The notes beneath the pieces were generated by a model. It had not been told where the DNA came from and ran no database searches. It was given only the letters and a program-made list of their open reading frames with translations. A stretch of 64,000 bases of DNA from Clostridia bacterium (GTDB lineage Bacteria > Bacillota_A > Clostridia > Christensenellales > Aristaeellaceae), in NCBI GenBank assembly GCA_017517815.1, contig JAFWYA010000030.1, positions 3,896 to 67,895 on the forward strand. The letters run 5' to 3'. A program made the position numbers and the translations under genes. Shown piece after piece: positions 16,928 to 24,459 of the stretch. Every line of letters begins with the position of its first letter. Position 1 is the stretch's first letter.

Positions 16928-18862
16928 TTATTGGACTTTTACATAGCGCAGTGACATGGCAGGAATGCTGAGTTCGGCAAGCGGTTCGCCGTTGAAGGCG
17001 TCATACATGCCGCCGGGGGCGTCAAGGTGAATATTTTTTGCATCGTCCAGCGAGGGGTTGAGCAGGGCGACCAGCGTGTCGGCCTCTCCCCTGAGCGCGA
17101 TGGGCATCACGTTCAGGCTGCCGGAAACCGCCCATGTGGGCTTTTCGCGCAGGAGCCACTGCACGATGGCGCGTACCTGTCCGGCACGGCATTTGTACAG
17201 CCAGTTGCGGTCGGGCACGATGGCAGAGGCAAAGGTGCATATGCGCGCGCCAAATTCGTTTTCATACAGCCACACGGCGGGTGCAAAGGGCTTTTTGGCG
17301 CAGTCGATGAAGTGCGACGCAGCCATCGCACCCTCACAGGGGTCAAACAGCACGGGCATGTTGCGCTCATCGCCAACGTTGCGGCCAAAGGCGGCCACGT
17401 ATTGTCCGGGACAGCCGCCGTCAAAGCCGGGCACATCAAAGCATTCATAGCAGGCCTGATTCAGCCGGCGCGGGTTGTGCAGGCCGATCTGTGCGCCAAA
17501 GCTGCGGGTGCACAGCGCGATGGCGGCATACATGTCCAGCATCAGCGGCTTGTGCAGCAGGCGGCGAATGTCTTCGTCAGTCAGGCAGTTGACCACGTCG
17601 CCGTCGATGAAGTTGATATCGCCCTCGCCAAAAGCTACCGGCACGCCCATGCGCGCCATCACGGCGGCTGGATCGGCGATGGTGGAATGCGGATACAGCC
17701 CGCGCACGGTGCCGGTGCGGTTATCAATGCGGCGCGAGATATCCCAGCTCCACAGGAAGTGAACGCCCTGCGGCGTGCGGCCCTGACGGAGTGCCTGTAC
17801 CTGATCGTACAATGCGCGGCGCGTGCGCAGCATGTCGGCGTATTCCTGACAGTAGGTAAACGGCGTTTCAAAATGGTCAAACAGGTTGAGCGTAGCCTGT
17901 GTGCATCCGGCCAGCGCGTGCAGCTGAATGTGCAGATCGGTCTGGCGCACGCTCTTGCTCATCACCGTGCGGGGGTAGGAATCCACCTCGCTTACGGCAA
18001 ACAGCTCGCCCGGGATGGCGCTGAGCGACCGGGCGGTGCCCAGATACATGCTGCACACGCCGTCCAAAAGCACGTCGGAATAGGCGCCGCCGGCCGGACG
18101 GGCAAGCATGGTGCGGCCTTCGCCGGCAAAGGTCTGCAGAAGGCGCGGCAGATCGCGGCCCTGATAGCTGCTGGATGCATTGGAGCAGCACATCAGGCCG
18201 ATCTGCACGTCCGGATCCACCGCGTGCACGGCCTGTTCCACCATGCGTCCGGTGTGCAGCTGGTTTTCAAAATTGACGTCCATCCATGCCTGACGGATGC
18301 GCAGGTCGTCCGGGCTGTTGCCGCATACATGGGCGCGCAGGGTTTCGGGGGTGAGCTCTGCGCCGCAGCGGCGGGACGTGGCCTTCACGTGCAGGTCGCA
18401 GAAGCAGCCTGCCCTGCCCTGAAAATGATTGTCCGACCGGAAGTCGTCATCCAGATACAGCCGTGCAAAGCCCGCGCGGGCACAGTCGGCGCACACGCGG
18501 CTGATGTAGCGCTGCCAGGCGGGGTCCATGCCGCAGGGCGCAGCGGGCGAAGGCTGCAGATCATCGCCCACGAAACGCGAGAAAGAAGGCATATCTTCCA
18601 CGTAGCCCTCATAGTGGCCCATGCTCACCTTGATGTACATCGATGGAATGAGACCCTCCGCCTTGAGAATGGGCACGATCTCGCAGTAGGCGTCGGCTAC
18701 GCGATGAAAAAAATCCTCGCTTTGCACGACGGTGGCGATATGGTAGCTTTCCTCGCTGAGAAGCACTTCGTCGATATGCGCTTCATGGCAGAAGCGAATG
18801 AGCTCCGGCAGGAAGGAACGCCATGTATCCGGATGGATATTCGTACGCAGACCGTATTGCAT
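16928..18862 (-). CDS. Large putative glycoside-hydrolase-like protein, unclassified
   Basis: A 644-residue protein that I cannot place in a named family with confidence. The first about 350 residues look like a TIM barrel: strand-end patterns such as DEVLLSEESYH, ARLYLDDDFR and QIGLMCCSN, with acidic residues at strand ends. A middle region has VAFGEGDINFIDGDVV (beta-galactosidase trimerisation-like), and the C-terminus ends in a beta-rich domain (VALLNPSLDDAKN...MSLRYVKVQ). This layout resembles GH42/GH-A glycosidases. No signal peptide. ATG 18862 is preferred over TTG 18865 because GGAGG is 6 nt upstream. It is divergent from the HTH-desulfoferrodoxin gene. Confidence 0.65.
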   Translation of the reverse strand: MQYGLRTNIHPDTWRSFLPELIRFCHEAHIDEVLLSEESYHIATVVQSEDFFHRVADAYCEIVPILKAEGLIPSMYIKVSMGHYEGYVEDMPSFSRFVGDDLQPSPAAPCGMDPAWQRYISRVCADCARAGFARLYLDDDFRSDNHFQGRAGCFCDLHVKATSRRCGAELTPETLRAHVCGNSPDDLRIRQAWMDVNFENQLHTGRMVEQAVHAVDPDVQIGLMCCSNASSSYQGRDLPRLLQTFAGEGRTMLARPAGGAYSDVLLDGVCSMYLGTARSLSAIPGELFAVSEVDSYPRTVMSKSVRQTDLHIQLHALAGCTQATLNLFDHFETPFTYCQEYADMLRTRRALYDQVQALRQGRTPQGVHFLWSWDISRRIDNRTGTVRGLYPHSTIADPAAVMARMGVPVAFGEGDINFIDGDVVNCLTDEDIRRLLHKPLMLDMYAAIALCTRSFGAQIGLHNPRRLNQACYECFDVPGFDGGCPGQYVAAFGRNVGDERNMPVLFDPCEGAMAASHFIDCAKKPFAPAVWLYENEFGARICTFASAIVPDRNWLYKCRAGQVRAIVQWLLREKPTWAVSGSLNVMPIALRGEADTLVALLNPSLDDAKNIHLDAPGGMYDAFNGEPLAELSIPAMSLRYVKVQ

Positions 18863-18992
18863 CAAACCCCTCCAGTGAATATGCTGCTTTCATGATACAA
18901 CCATTATAAATTCCCGCGCCTGTGAAATCCACAAAAAAGCAAAAGGAAACATCAAAAATCGTCCTTTTTTCAAACTCTACTTTTTGTGGGTG

Positions 18993-19019
18993 TTCACAAA
19001 GCGGTTTGTGATTTATGAT
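18993..19019 (+). promoter_or_regulatory. Promoter with overlapping perfect palindrome (operator) of the HTH-desulfoferrodoxin gene
   Basis: TCACAAA-GCGG-TTTGTGA (18994-19011) is a perfect inverted repeat that ends 2 bp before a TATGAT -10 (19014-19019) and covers the likely -35 region. It lies 20 bp before the gene's start codon. The position is that of an autoregulatory operator; it could also affect the divergent glycosidase-like gene. Confidence 0.65.
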
Positions 19020-19039
19020 GGTATCGGAGGTGAAAAACC

Positions 19040-19711
19040 ATGAATCAGTATGTGACCGGCGCGGTCATCCGGGAACTTCGCGAAAAAAAGGGCATGACGC
19101 AGGCCGATCTGGCCCAGCGGCTGTTTGTGTCCGACAAAACGGTGTCCAAGTGGGAAAACGGAAAGGGCTATCCGGATATTTCTTTGCTCGATCCCATTGC
19201 CAAGCTGTTCGGCGTGTCCATCGCAGAACTGGTCAGCGGCGAAGTGGTGAGAAACATCAATGTGTCGGGCAATATGCTCAGGTCCAAGTTTTATGTGTGC
19301 CCGGTGTGCGGCAATGTGATCCACACCATGGGCGAGGCCGCCATCAGCTGCCATGGCGTGCAGCTGACCCCTGCGCAGCCGGAGGAGACCGACGAAAATC
19401 ACATGATCTTCGTCGAAGGCGTGGAGGACGAGTATTATGTGCGCATTGAGCATGACATGACCAAAACGCATTACATTTCCTTCGTCGCGGCCCTTTCGCC
19501 GGACCGGCTGCAGCTGGTGAAGCTGTACCCCGAGGGGAATGCCGAGGCGCGTTTTCAGGTGCGCGGCGTAAAGCAGCTGTTTTTTTACTGCAACCGCGAC
19601 GGGCTGTTCCGCCTGAACGTAAAGCCGTCCATCGACGCAAGGCGCGCATCCTATGACGACACGGCCCACAGACGCGCGCTGGAGCAAACGGCCGCCAGCA
19701 TTTTTGGATAA
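19040..19711 (+). CDS. HTH (XRE) regulator fused to a desulfoferrodoxin-like domain
   Basis: A 223-residue protein. Residues 1-66 are an XRE helix-turn-helix (TQADLAQRLFVSDKTVSKWE). From residue 85 the chain aligns along its length with desulfoferrodoxin/superoxide reductase: C87-x2-C90 and C104-H105 replace the N-terminal iron centre cysteines. His121, His138 and His144 match three of the catalytic-iron histidines, with the HYISFV stretch equalling HWIEWI, and Cys184 matches the thiolate ligand. The last ligand His is replaced by Asp187. It is probably a redox or metal-sensing repressor; superoxide reductase activity is uncertain. GGAGG precedes the ATG, and a palindrome overlaps its promoter. 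Confidence 0.8.
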   Translation: MNQYVTGAVIRELREKKGMTQADLAQRLFVSDKTVSKWENGKGYPDISLLDPIAKLFGVSIAELVSGEVVRNINVSGNMLRSKFYVCPVCGNVIHTMGEAAISCHGVQLTPAQPEETDENHMIFVEGVEDEYYVRIEHDMTKTHYISFVAALSPDRLQLVKLYPEGNAEARFQVRGVKQLFFYCNRDGLFRLNVKPSIDARRASYDDTAHRRALEQTAASIFG

Positions 19712-19715
19712 GGAA

Positions 19716-19748
19716 ACACGCATCAGCCAGTATGAGGCTGATGCGTGT
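19716..19748. terminator. Bidirectional terminator between the HTH gene and a secreted-protein gene
   Basis: ACACGCATCAGCC / GGCTGATGCGTGT, a 13-bp perfect stem with a 7-nt loop, lies in the short gap between convergent genes. The plus-strand tail TTGCTTGTTG is moderately T-rich. Confidence 0.7.
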
Positions 19749-19785
19749 TGCTTGTTGTATGGAAAACGCCTGGCCCAGCCGGTGA

Positions 19786-20361
19786 CTATTTGGTGCCGGG
19801 TACGAAGGTGGTCAGCAGGGTTTCCATGGCGCCCAGCGCGTCTTCGGTCAAAGGTACGTTCTCCAGATAGTACACGCCGTAGTTTCCGCCTGTTGCATAG
19901 CACAGCGCCACGAAAATACCCTGTTCCATGTTTTCAGTCTCGTAGATGTACAGCAGGGAAACGGCGCGGCTTTCATCGATCTCAATCGCGGTAGCGGTAT
20001 AGGTGGGGTCGGTGAAGTCGGGCGCAAAGCTTGCCAATGCGGCATTGGCAAGGGCGTTGATGTGGTCCTGCAGGGTGCTGCCTTCCGGGAACTGACTGGG
20101 CCGCATGCCGTTCATGGTGAGCAGCACGCCTGACAGGGGAGATTCGCTCATGCACATGTACTGGCAGTAGCCGATGGAATTGAACATTTCCTCCGACTGC
20201 TCCTGCGTGATGTTGGTGGAGGTGAAGTTGTAAAACAGGTCGTCAGTGGTAAGGTAACCGGCGATCTCGTTGCCAAGCGCCAGAGTGGTCTGGGCGGCGC
20301 AGGCGGGCATGCACAGGCATACCAGTGCAAGCACCAGCGCGGCGATGCGTGTGATTTTCAT
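19786..20361 (-). CDS. Small secreted protein of unknown function
   Basis: A 191-residue protein with a clear Sec signal peptide (MKITRIAALVLALVCLCMPACA, cleavage before AQTT) and a soluble acidic body. No family is recognised. It contains two close cysteines (YCQYMC near 75), which could form a disulfide. AGGAGG lies 9 nt before ATG 20361. A TTGCAT-17-TATGCT promoter (minus, 20400-20428) precedes it, so it is a single-gene unit. The signal peptide style resembles those of other exported proteins in this window. Confidence 0.7.
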   Translation of the reverse strand: MKITRIAALVLALVCLCMPACAAQTTLALGNEIAGYLTTDDLFYNFTSTNITQEQSEEMFNSIGYCQYMCMSESPLSGVLLTMNGMRPSQFPEGSTLQDHINALANAALASFAPDFTDPTYTATAIEIDESRAVSLLYIYETENMEQGIFVALCYATGGNYGVYYLENVPLTEDALGAMETLLTTFVPGTK

Positions 20362-20399
20362 GATAAAGGCCTCCTGAAGGTAAACTGTATACATAAAAT

Positions 20400-20428
20400 A
20401 GCATATTTATAGGAAGAAAACAATGCAA
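20400..20428 (-). promoter_or_regulatory. Promoter of the secreted-protein gene
   Basis: On the minus strand TTGCAT (20423-20428) and TATGCT (20400-20405) are 17 bp apart, 39 bp upstream of the start codon. Confidence 0.55.
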
Positions 20429-20467
20429 ACGTATCAAAACAGCCGCAAGAGAAAGTTTGTTAAATAC

Positions 20468-20496
20468 TTGACAATATAATCCTGTGGTGGTATGAT
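20468..20496 (+). promoter_or_regulatory. Consensus promoter of the flavin reductase gene
   Basis: TTGACA (20468-20473) and TATGAT (20491-20496) are separated by exactly 17 bp. A palindromic operator starts 8 bp downstream of the -10, over the expected transcription start. Confidence 0.85.
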
Positions 20497-20503
20497 GCCA
20501 AAG

Positions 20504-20530
20504 TAGACCGGTCGTCTAGTAACGACCGGC
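20504..20530 (+). promoter_or_regulatory. TetR-type operator downstream of the flavin reductase promoter
   Basis: Two nested inverted repeats: TAGAC-CGGTC-GTCTA (20504-20518) and CCGGTCGT-CTAGTA-ACGACCGG (20508-20529). The AGACCGGTC core resembles operators of YxaF/LmrA-like TetR repressors. The position right after the -10 would block transcription initiation. The TetR gene directly downstream of the reductase is the obvious binder (inference). Confidence 0.7.
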
Positions 20531-20555
20531 AGAAGAAATGAGGAGGAAATATCCC

Positions 20556-22316
20556 ATGAAGAAGATTCTTGCTCTGGTCATGGCGCTGCTGATGATGCTG
20601 TCCAGCTTCGCCTATGCCGAAGGCATGACCCCCGGCACCTACGAAGTGGCTGCCAAGGGTTTCCACGGCGACGTGAAGCTCGCTGTGACCGTTGACGCTG
20701 AGAAGATCACCGCCATCGAAGTGATCGAGCACAGCGAGACCGAAGGCATCGGCTCTGTGGCTCTGCCCCAGCTGGTTGAGGCCGTGCTGGCCAGCCAGAC
20801 CATCGGCGTTGACTCCGTGGCCGGCGCCACCATCACCTCTGACGCCTTCAAGGCTGCTGTGACCGACGCTCTCACCCAGGCCGGTGCGGACATGGAAAAG
20901 ATGACCGCCGCCGTCGTCAAGGGCGAGCTGGTTGAAGAAGCCCTCGAGGCTGACATCGTTGTTGTGGGCGGCGGCGCTGCCGGTCTCACTGCTGGCATCA
21001 AGGCACTGCAGAACGGCGCCAGCGTCATCCTGCTGGAAAAGACCGGCATGACCGGCGGTGCTTCCGCCATGGCCGGCGCCGGCACCAAGGCCACCGGCTC
21101 CAAGTGGTCCATCGAGTCCGGCAGCACCGAGACTGCTGAGGACTTCATCGCTCAGATCACCACCAACGGCCACAACAAGAACCATATGCCCACCGTTGAA
21201 AACTTCGCCAAGACCCTGGGCACCGCCTTTGACTGGCTGGTCGCTGAGGACGGCGCTGCTGTTCCCTACGTCAAGAAGGACGGCCCCTCTGCCTCTTTCT
21301 CCGGCGAAGGCCGCGGTGCTGGCGTTGTGAAGAACCTGACCGCCAAGTTTGAAGCTGAAGGCGGCAAGCTGATGCTGTCCACCCCCGCTACCGAGCTGAT
21401 CATCGACAACGGCGCTGTTGTGGGCGTGAAGGCTGAAGGCAACGGCAAGGCCTACACCATCAATGCCAAGGCGGTCATCCTGGCCACCGGCGGCTACGGC
21501 GCCAACAAGGACCTGGTGCCCGACGAGTACGAAGTGTTCGTGTACGCCGGTCACGCCGGTGCTGAAGGCGACGCCATCAAGATGGTTGAGCCCCTCAACG
21601 CTGACCTGATCTCCATGGAACTGATCAACACCCAGCCCAACTCCATGGTGCTGCCCAGCGGCCTGGGTCAGTACTGCAACCCCGGCGTGAGCAAGGCTTA
21701 TGCTGCCGGCGGCTTCATGGTCAACCAGAACGGCGAGCGCTTCGTCAACGAAGTGGCCAGCGCCTGGGACATCATGCAGGAAATGAAGAAGAACGAGTTC
21801 CAGTTCCTGGTCATGGATCAGGCCGCTTTTGACGGCTTCAACGCCGGCATGACCGGTTCCAAGATCTACACCATGGAGCAGGTGGAAGAGTGGCTGAAGG
21901 ACGACTATGCCGGTCAGCCCGTGCTGAAGACCGCTGCTACCCTGGAAGAGCTGGCTGCCAAGCTGAACGTTCCCGCCGAGGCTGTGAAGGCTGCTGCTGA
22001 GAACTTCAACAAGGTTGCCGCCACCGAAGGCAAGGACGAATTCGGCCGCACCATCAAGGTTGCCCAGAACGCCGAAGGCCCCTACTACGCCATGCAGATG
22101 CACATCCGTTACTACGCTTCTCTGGGCGGCCTGCACGTCAATGACTCCATGCAGGTCCTCAACACCAACCAGGAAGCCATCGCCAACCTGTACGCTGCCG
22201 GCGAAGTCATCGGCGGCCATCAGGGCGACGTGTACATGGGCGGCTGCCTGTTCGCCTACGCGATCTGCTCCGGCCACAACGCCGGTGCCGCGGCTTCTGC
22301 TGCCATCGCTGAATAA
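20556..22316 (+). CDS. Exported flavoprotein reductase: FMN-binding domain plus fumarate/urocanate reductase-type FAD domain
   Basis: A 586-residue exported enzyme. Signal peptide MKKILALVMALLMMLSSFAYA. An FMN-binding domain (about 25-110) has the flavinylation motif VAGATITS, with Thr94 the probable covalent FMN site for ApbE. The FAD domain (about 125-586) has the dinucleotide motif VVVGGGAAGLTAG and ends in GGHQGDVYMGGCLFAYA. No CxxCH haem motif is present. Such enzymes reduce fumarate, urocanate or other enoates outside the membrane as electron acceptors. ATG 20556 has GGAGGAAAT upstream. A strong promoter with a TetR-type operator controls it. The substrate is unresolved. Confidence 0.88.
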   Translation: MKKILALVMALLMMLSSFAYAEGMTPGTYEVAAKGFHGDVKLAVTVDAEKITAIEVIEHSETEGIGSVALPQLVEAVLASQTIGVDSVAGATITSDAFKAAVTDALTQAGADMEKMTAAVVKGELVEEALEADIVVVGGGAAGLTAGIKALQNGASVILLEKTGMTGGASAMAGAGTKATGSKWSIESGSTETAEDFIAQITTNGHNKNHMPTVENFAKTLGTAFDWLVAEDGAAVPYVKKDGPSASFSGEGRGAGVVKNLTAKFEAEGGKLMLSTPATELIIDNGAVVGVKAEGNGKAYTINAKAVILATGGYGANKDLVPDEYEVFVYAGHAGAEGDAIKMVEPLNADLISMELINTQPNSMVLPSGLGQYCNPGVSKAYAAGGFMVNQNGERFVNEVASAWDIMQEMKKNEFQFLVMDQAAFDGFNAGMTGSKIYTMEQVEEWLKDDYAGQPVLKTAATLEELAAKLNVPAEAVKAAAENFNKVAATEGKDEFGRTIKVAQNAEGPYYAMQMHIRYYASLGGLHVNDSMQVLNTNQEAIANLYAAGEVIGGHQGDVYMGGCLFAYAICSGHNAGAAASAAIAE

Positions 22317-22333
22317 TCTTGGATCCTTTACAG

Positions 22334-22363
22334 GCCGGGGCGCGCACCGCGCTCCGGCTTTTC
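22334..22363 (+). terminator. Terminator of the flavin reductase gene
   Basis: GCCGGGGCGCG / CGCGCTCCGGC arms are followed by TTTTC. It lies directly before the TetR promoter, so the two genes are transcribed separately. Confidence 0.8.
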
Positions 22364-22366
22364 AAT

Positions 22367-22395
22367 TTGACAAAAAACACCATCGCCGATATAAT
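22367..22395 (+). promoter_or_regulatory. Consensus promoter of the TetR gene, giving an apparently leaderless mRNA
   Basis: TTGACA (22367-22372), 17-bp spacer, TATAAT (22390-22395). Only six bases separate the -10 from the A of the start codon, so transcription should begin at or next to the ATG. There is no room for a Shine-Dalgarno site. Confidence 0.75.
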
Positions 22396-22401
22396 AACCC
22401 C

Positions 22402-22953
22402 ATGGATAAGAAGGAATTGATCCTCTGTGAAGCGGAAAAGCTTTTTGCAGAGAAAGGGTACTATGGTCTGGGCCTGAGCGAACTGCTCGCCCGCTGCGGC
22501 ATTCCAAAGGGCAGCTTCTATTATTATTTTCCTGACGGCAAGATCCAGCTTATTCAGGAGGTGCTGGAATACAGCTATCAGCGTATGCGCGGAAGCATCG
22601 CCCGATGGATGGAGGAAGAAGCTTCAGCTGTTTCGGCCTTCTCCCGCATGGCGGACCGGCTGACCGGAGGCGTGCGGGAAAAGCGGCACATGTCGTCAAT
22701 GCTGCTTTCCATGATCGCGATCGAATCGGTTTATCTGGACGAGCGCGTCAACGCGACCTGCAGGCACATCTACTGCGACTGGCAGTGTTTTTACGCTCAG
22801 CAGCTGCAGCGCTTCGGCGTGCCGGAGCAGGAAAGCGAGCGCAAGGCGCAGGCGGTGTTTGCGCTGATCCACGGTTCGCTCATCTCGTCATGGATCAAGC
22901 AGGACCCGCACGATCTGCAATTGGCCAAAGAATCTTTAAAGGACATTCTTTAA
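22402..22953 (+). CDS. TetR/AcrR family transcriptional regulator
   Basis: A 183-residue regulator. The N-terminal TetR HTH (residues 1-55) has AEKLFAEKGYYGLGLSELL and the recognition helix GIPKGSFYYYFP. The C-terminal ligand-binding domain is of the YxaF/LmrA-like type (TetR_C_13-like). It follows the flavin reductase gene, whose promoter carries a palindromic operator, so it probably represses that gene until its ligand appears. The start codon sits at the predicted transcription start, with no ribosome-binding site. A strong hairpin terminator follows the stop codon. Confidence 0.88.
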   Translation: MDKKELILCEAEKLFAEKGYYGLGLSELLARCGIPKGSFYYYFPDGKIQLIQEVLEYSYQRMRGSIARWMEEEASAVSAFSRMADRLTGGVREKRHMSSMLLSMIAIESVYLDERVNATCRHIYCDWQCFYAQQLQRFGVPEQESERKAQAVFALIHGSLISSWIKQDPHDLQLAKESLKDIL

Positions 22954-22981
22954 CAGCCTGCATTTTACAGGCTGTTTTTTA
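22953..22981 (+). terminator. Terminator of the TetR gene
   Basis: AACAGCCTG / CAGGCTGTTTTTT with a 7-nt loop, starting at the stop codon itself. Confidence 0.88.
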
Positions 22982-23016
22982 AATGCGGTTTCTTTTGGGG
23001 ATGTTACGAAAGGTTC

Positions 23017-23044
23017 TTGCATTTGCTTTTCGGGAGAGTATAAT
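23017..23044 (+). promoter_or_regulatory. Promoter of the MATE exporter gene
   Basis: TTGCAT (23017-23022), 16-bp spacer, TATAAT (23039-23044), 38 bp before the start codon. Confidence 0.65.
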
Positions 23045-23082
23045 ACGGATGGAAACCCAACTTTCGCCATACGGGAGGAAGT

Positions 23083-24420
23083 ATGAAGAACCCTAAAGTA
23101 CGCAGCATGACGCAGGGAAATCCCACTGCGCTGCTGGCGATGTTTGCCCTGCCGATGCTTATCGGCAACCTGTTTCAGCAGGCCTACAATCTGGCGGATT
23201 CAGTGGTTGTTGGGCAGTTTATAGGCGCGTCGGCGCTGGCAGCCATCGGCGCCACGTCGTCGGTGACATTTTTATTTTTTTCCATCTGCAACGGCATCAG
23301 CTCCGGCTGCGGCATTGTGACGTCACAGCTTTTTGGCGCGGGCGATCCGGTGCGTACCAAGCGGGCGGTTGCCAATTCAGCCTATGTGATGATGGCGGCA
23401 GCGGTCGTGATGGGTGCTGTGGCCTATGCGGCGTCGCCCATGGCGCTGCGGCTGATGGGAACCCCTGAGGACATTCTGCCTGATGCGATTCTGTACATGC
23501 GCATGAGCTGCATCGGCGTGCCGCTGGTGGGCGTGTACAACTATACGGCGTCCATGCTGCGCGCGCTGGGCGACTCCAGAACGCCGCTGTATTTTCTGAT
23601 CTTCGCATGCTTTTTGAACATTGTACTGGATTTGCTGTTTGTGTGCGTGTTCGGCATGGCGGTATTCGGCGCGGCGCTGGCTACGATCATTGCGCAGATG
23701 GTGGCGGGCGTGGGCGGACTGGTGTATGTGCTGAGAAACAACCCCTATTTCATGCTGCGCCGTCAGGATTTCAAGCCTGACAGGGCCATTATTTTCAAGT
23801 CTGTCAAGCTGGGCCTGCCCATTGCGATGCAGTGGTCGCTGATCGCTGTTTCCACCACAGCGCTGCAGTCGTTTGTCAATGGGTTTGGTACGGCGGCTGT
23901 GGCGGCGTACACGGCCCTTTCCCGCATCGAGCAGCTGGTGCATCAGCCTTACGGATCGCTGAATGCGGCGCTGGCCACCTATGCAGGTCAGAACTACGGC
24001 GCTGGGCGCATGGATCGCGTCAAGCTGGGCCTGAAGCACAGCCTGCTGCTTTCCGGTGCGTTCACGGTGCTGATTTTTGCTGTGATGCAGCTGTTTGGCG
24101 ATGCGATCGTGTCAATGTTCGTAAGCGACCCCGAGGTCATCCGCCTGGGCAGCGAGGGGCTCAGACTGACCAGCTGGTTCTATGTGTCGCTGGCGCTCAT
24201 ATACATGACGCGCGGAGTGCTCAACGGTGTGGGCGACGCGCTGTTTTCGCTCATCAACGGCAGTGTGGAAGTTGCCTGCCGCGTGGCTATGCCGCCGCTG
24301 CTGATGCTGATTCCCGCGATGGGCGTGGAAAGCATCTGGTGGGTCACGGGGCTTACATGGCTGGTAAGCGCGGTGTTCTGCCTGCTGAGATATGACCGGT
24401 GGAAACGGAAAAAAGCATAA
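23083..24420 (+). CDS. MATE family efflux transporter
   Basis: A 445-residue membrane protein with about 12 spans in two homologous halves. It opens with the family pattern MTQGNPTALLAMFALPMLIGNLFQQAYNLAD... and has VVGQFIGASALAAIG near 45 and PYGSLNAALATYAGQNYGAG near 290. These are typical of the DinF/NorM branch common in Clostridia. It exports drugs or metabolites using a sodium or proton gradient. It is a single-gene unit with its own promoter and a terminator that contains its stop codon. CGGGAGGAAGT precedes the ATG. Confidence 0.92.
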   Translation: MKNPKVRSMTQGNPTALLAMFALPMLIGNLFQQAYNLADSVVVGQFIGASALAAIGATSSVTFLFFSICNGISSGCGIVTSQLFGAGDPVRTKRAVANSAYVMMAAAVVMGAVAYAASPMALRLMGTPEDILPDAILYMRMSCIGVPLVGVYNYTASMLRALGDSRTPLYFLIFACFLNIVLDLLFVCVFGMAVFGAALATIIAQMVAGVGGLVYVLRNNPYFMLRRQDFKPDRAIIFKSVKLGLPIAMQWSLIAVSTTALQSFVNGFGTAAVAAYTALSRIEQLVHQPYGSLNAALATYAGQNYGAGRMDRVKLGLKHSLLLSGAFTVLIFAVMQLFGDAIVSMFVSDPEVIRLGSEGLRLTSWFYVSLALIYMTRGVLNGVGDALFSLINGSVEVACRVAMPPLLMLIPAMGVESIWWVTGLTWLVSAVFCLLRYDRWKRKKA

Positions 24421-24459
24421 GAAAAAGGCCTGCTTTTCGCAGGCCTTTTTCTTATGCTT
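24413..24459. terminator. Perfect bidirectional terminator containing both convergent stop codons
   Basis: Arms AAGCATAAGAAAAAGGCCTGC and its exact complement flank a 5-nt loop: 21 perfect base pairs. The TAA of the MATE gene (24418-24420) and the TAA of the convergent secreted-protein gene (24452-24454) both lie in the stem, and A/T runs on each side give termination in both directions. Confidence 0.9.

Noticed and set aside
17027..18895. A 622-codon plus-strand frame opposite the putative glycosidase
   Set aside because: Ala/His/Val-rich translation with no ribosome-binding site, while the minus strand has a good start, promoter-side context and protein-like composition.
20460..22277. A 605-codon minus-strand frame opposite the flavin reductase
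   Set aside because: Antisense to an unmistakable flavoprotein with signal peptide, promoter and operator.
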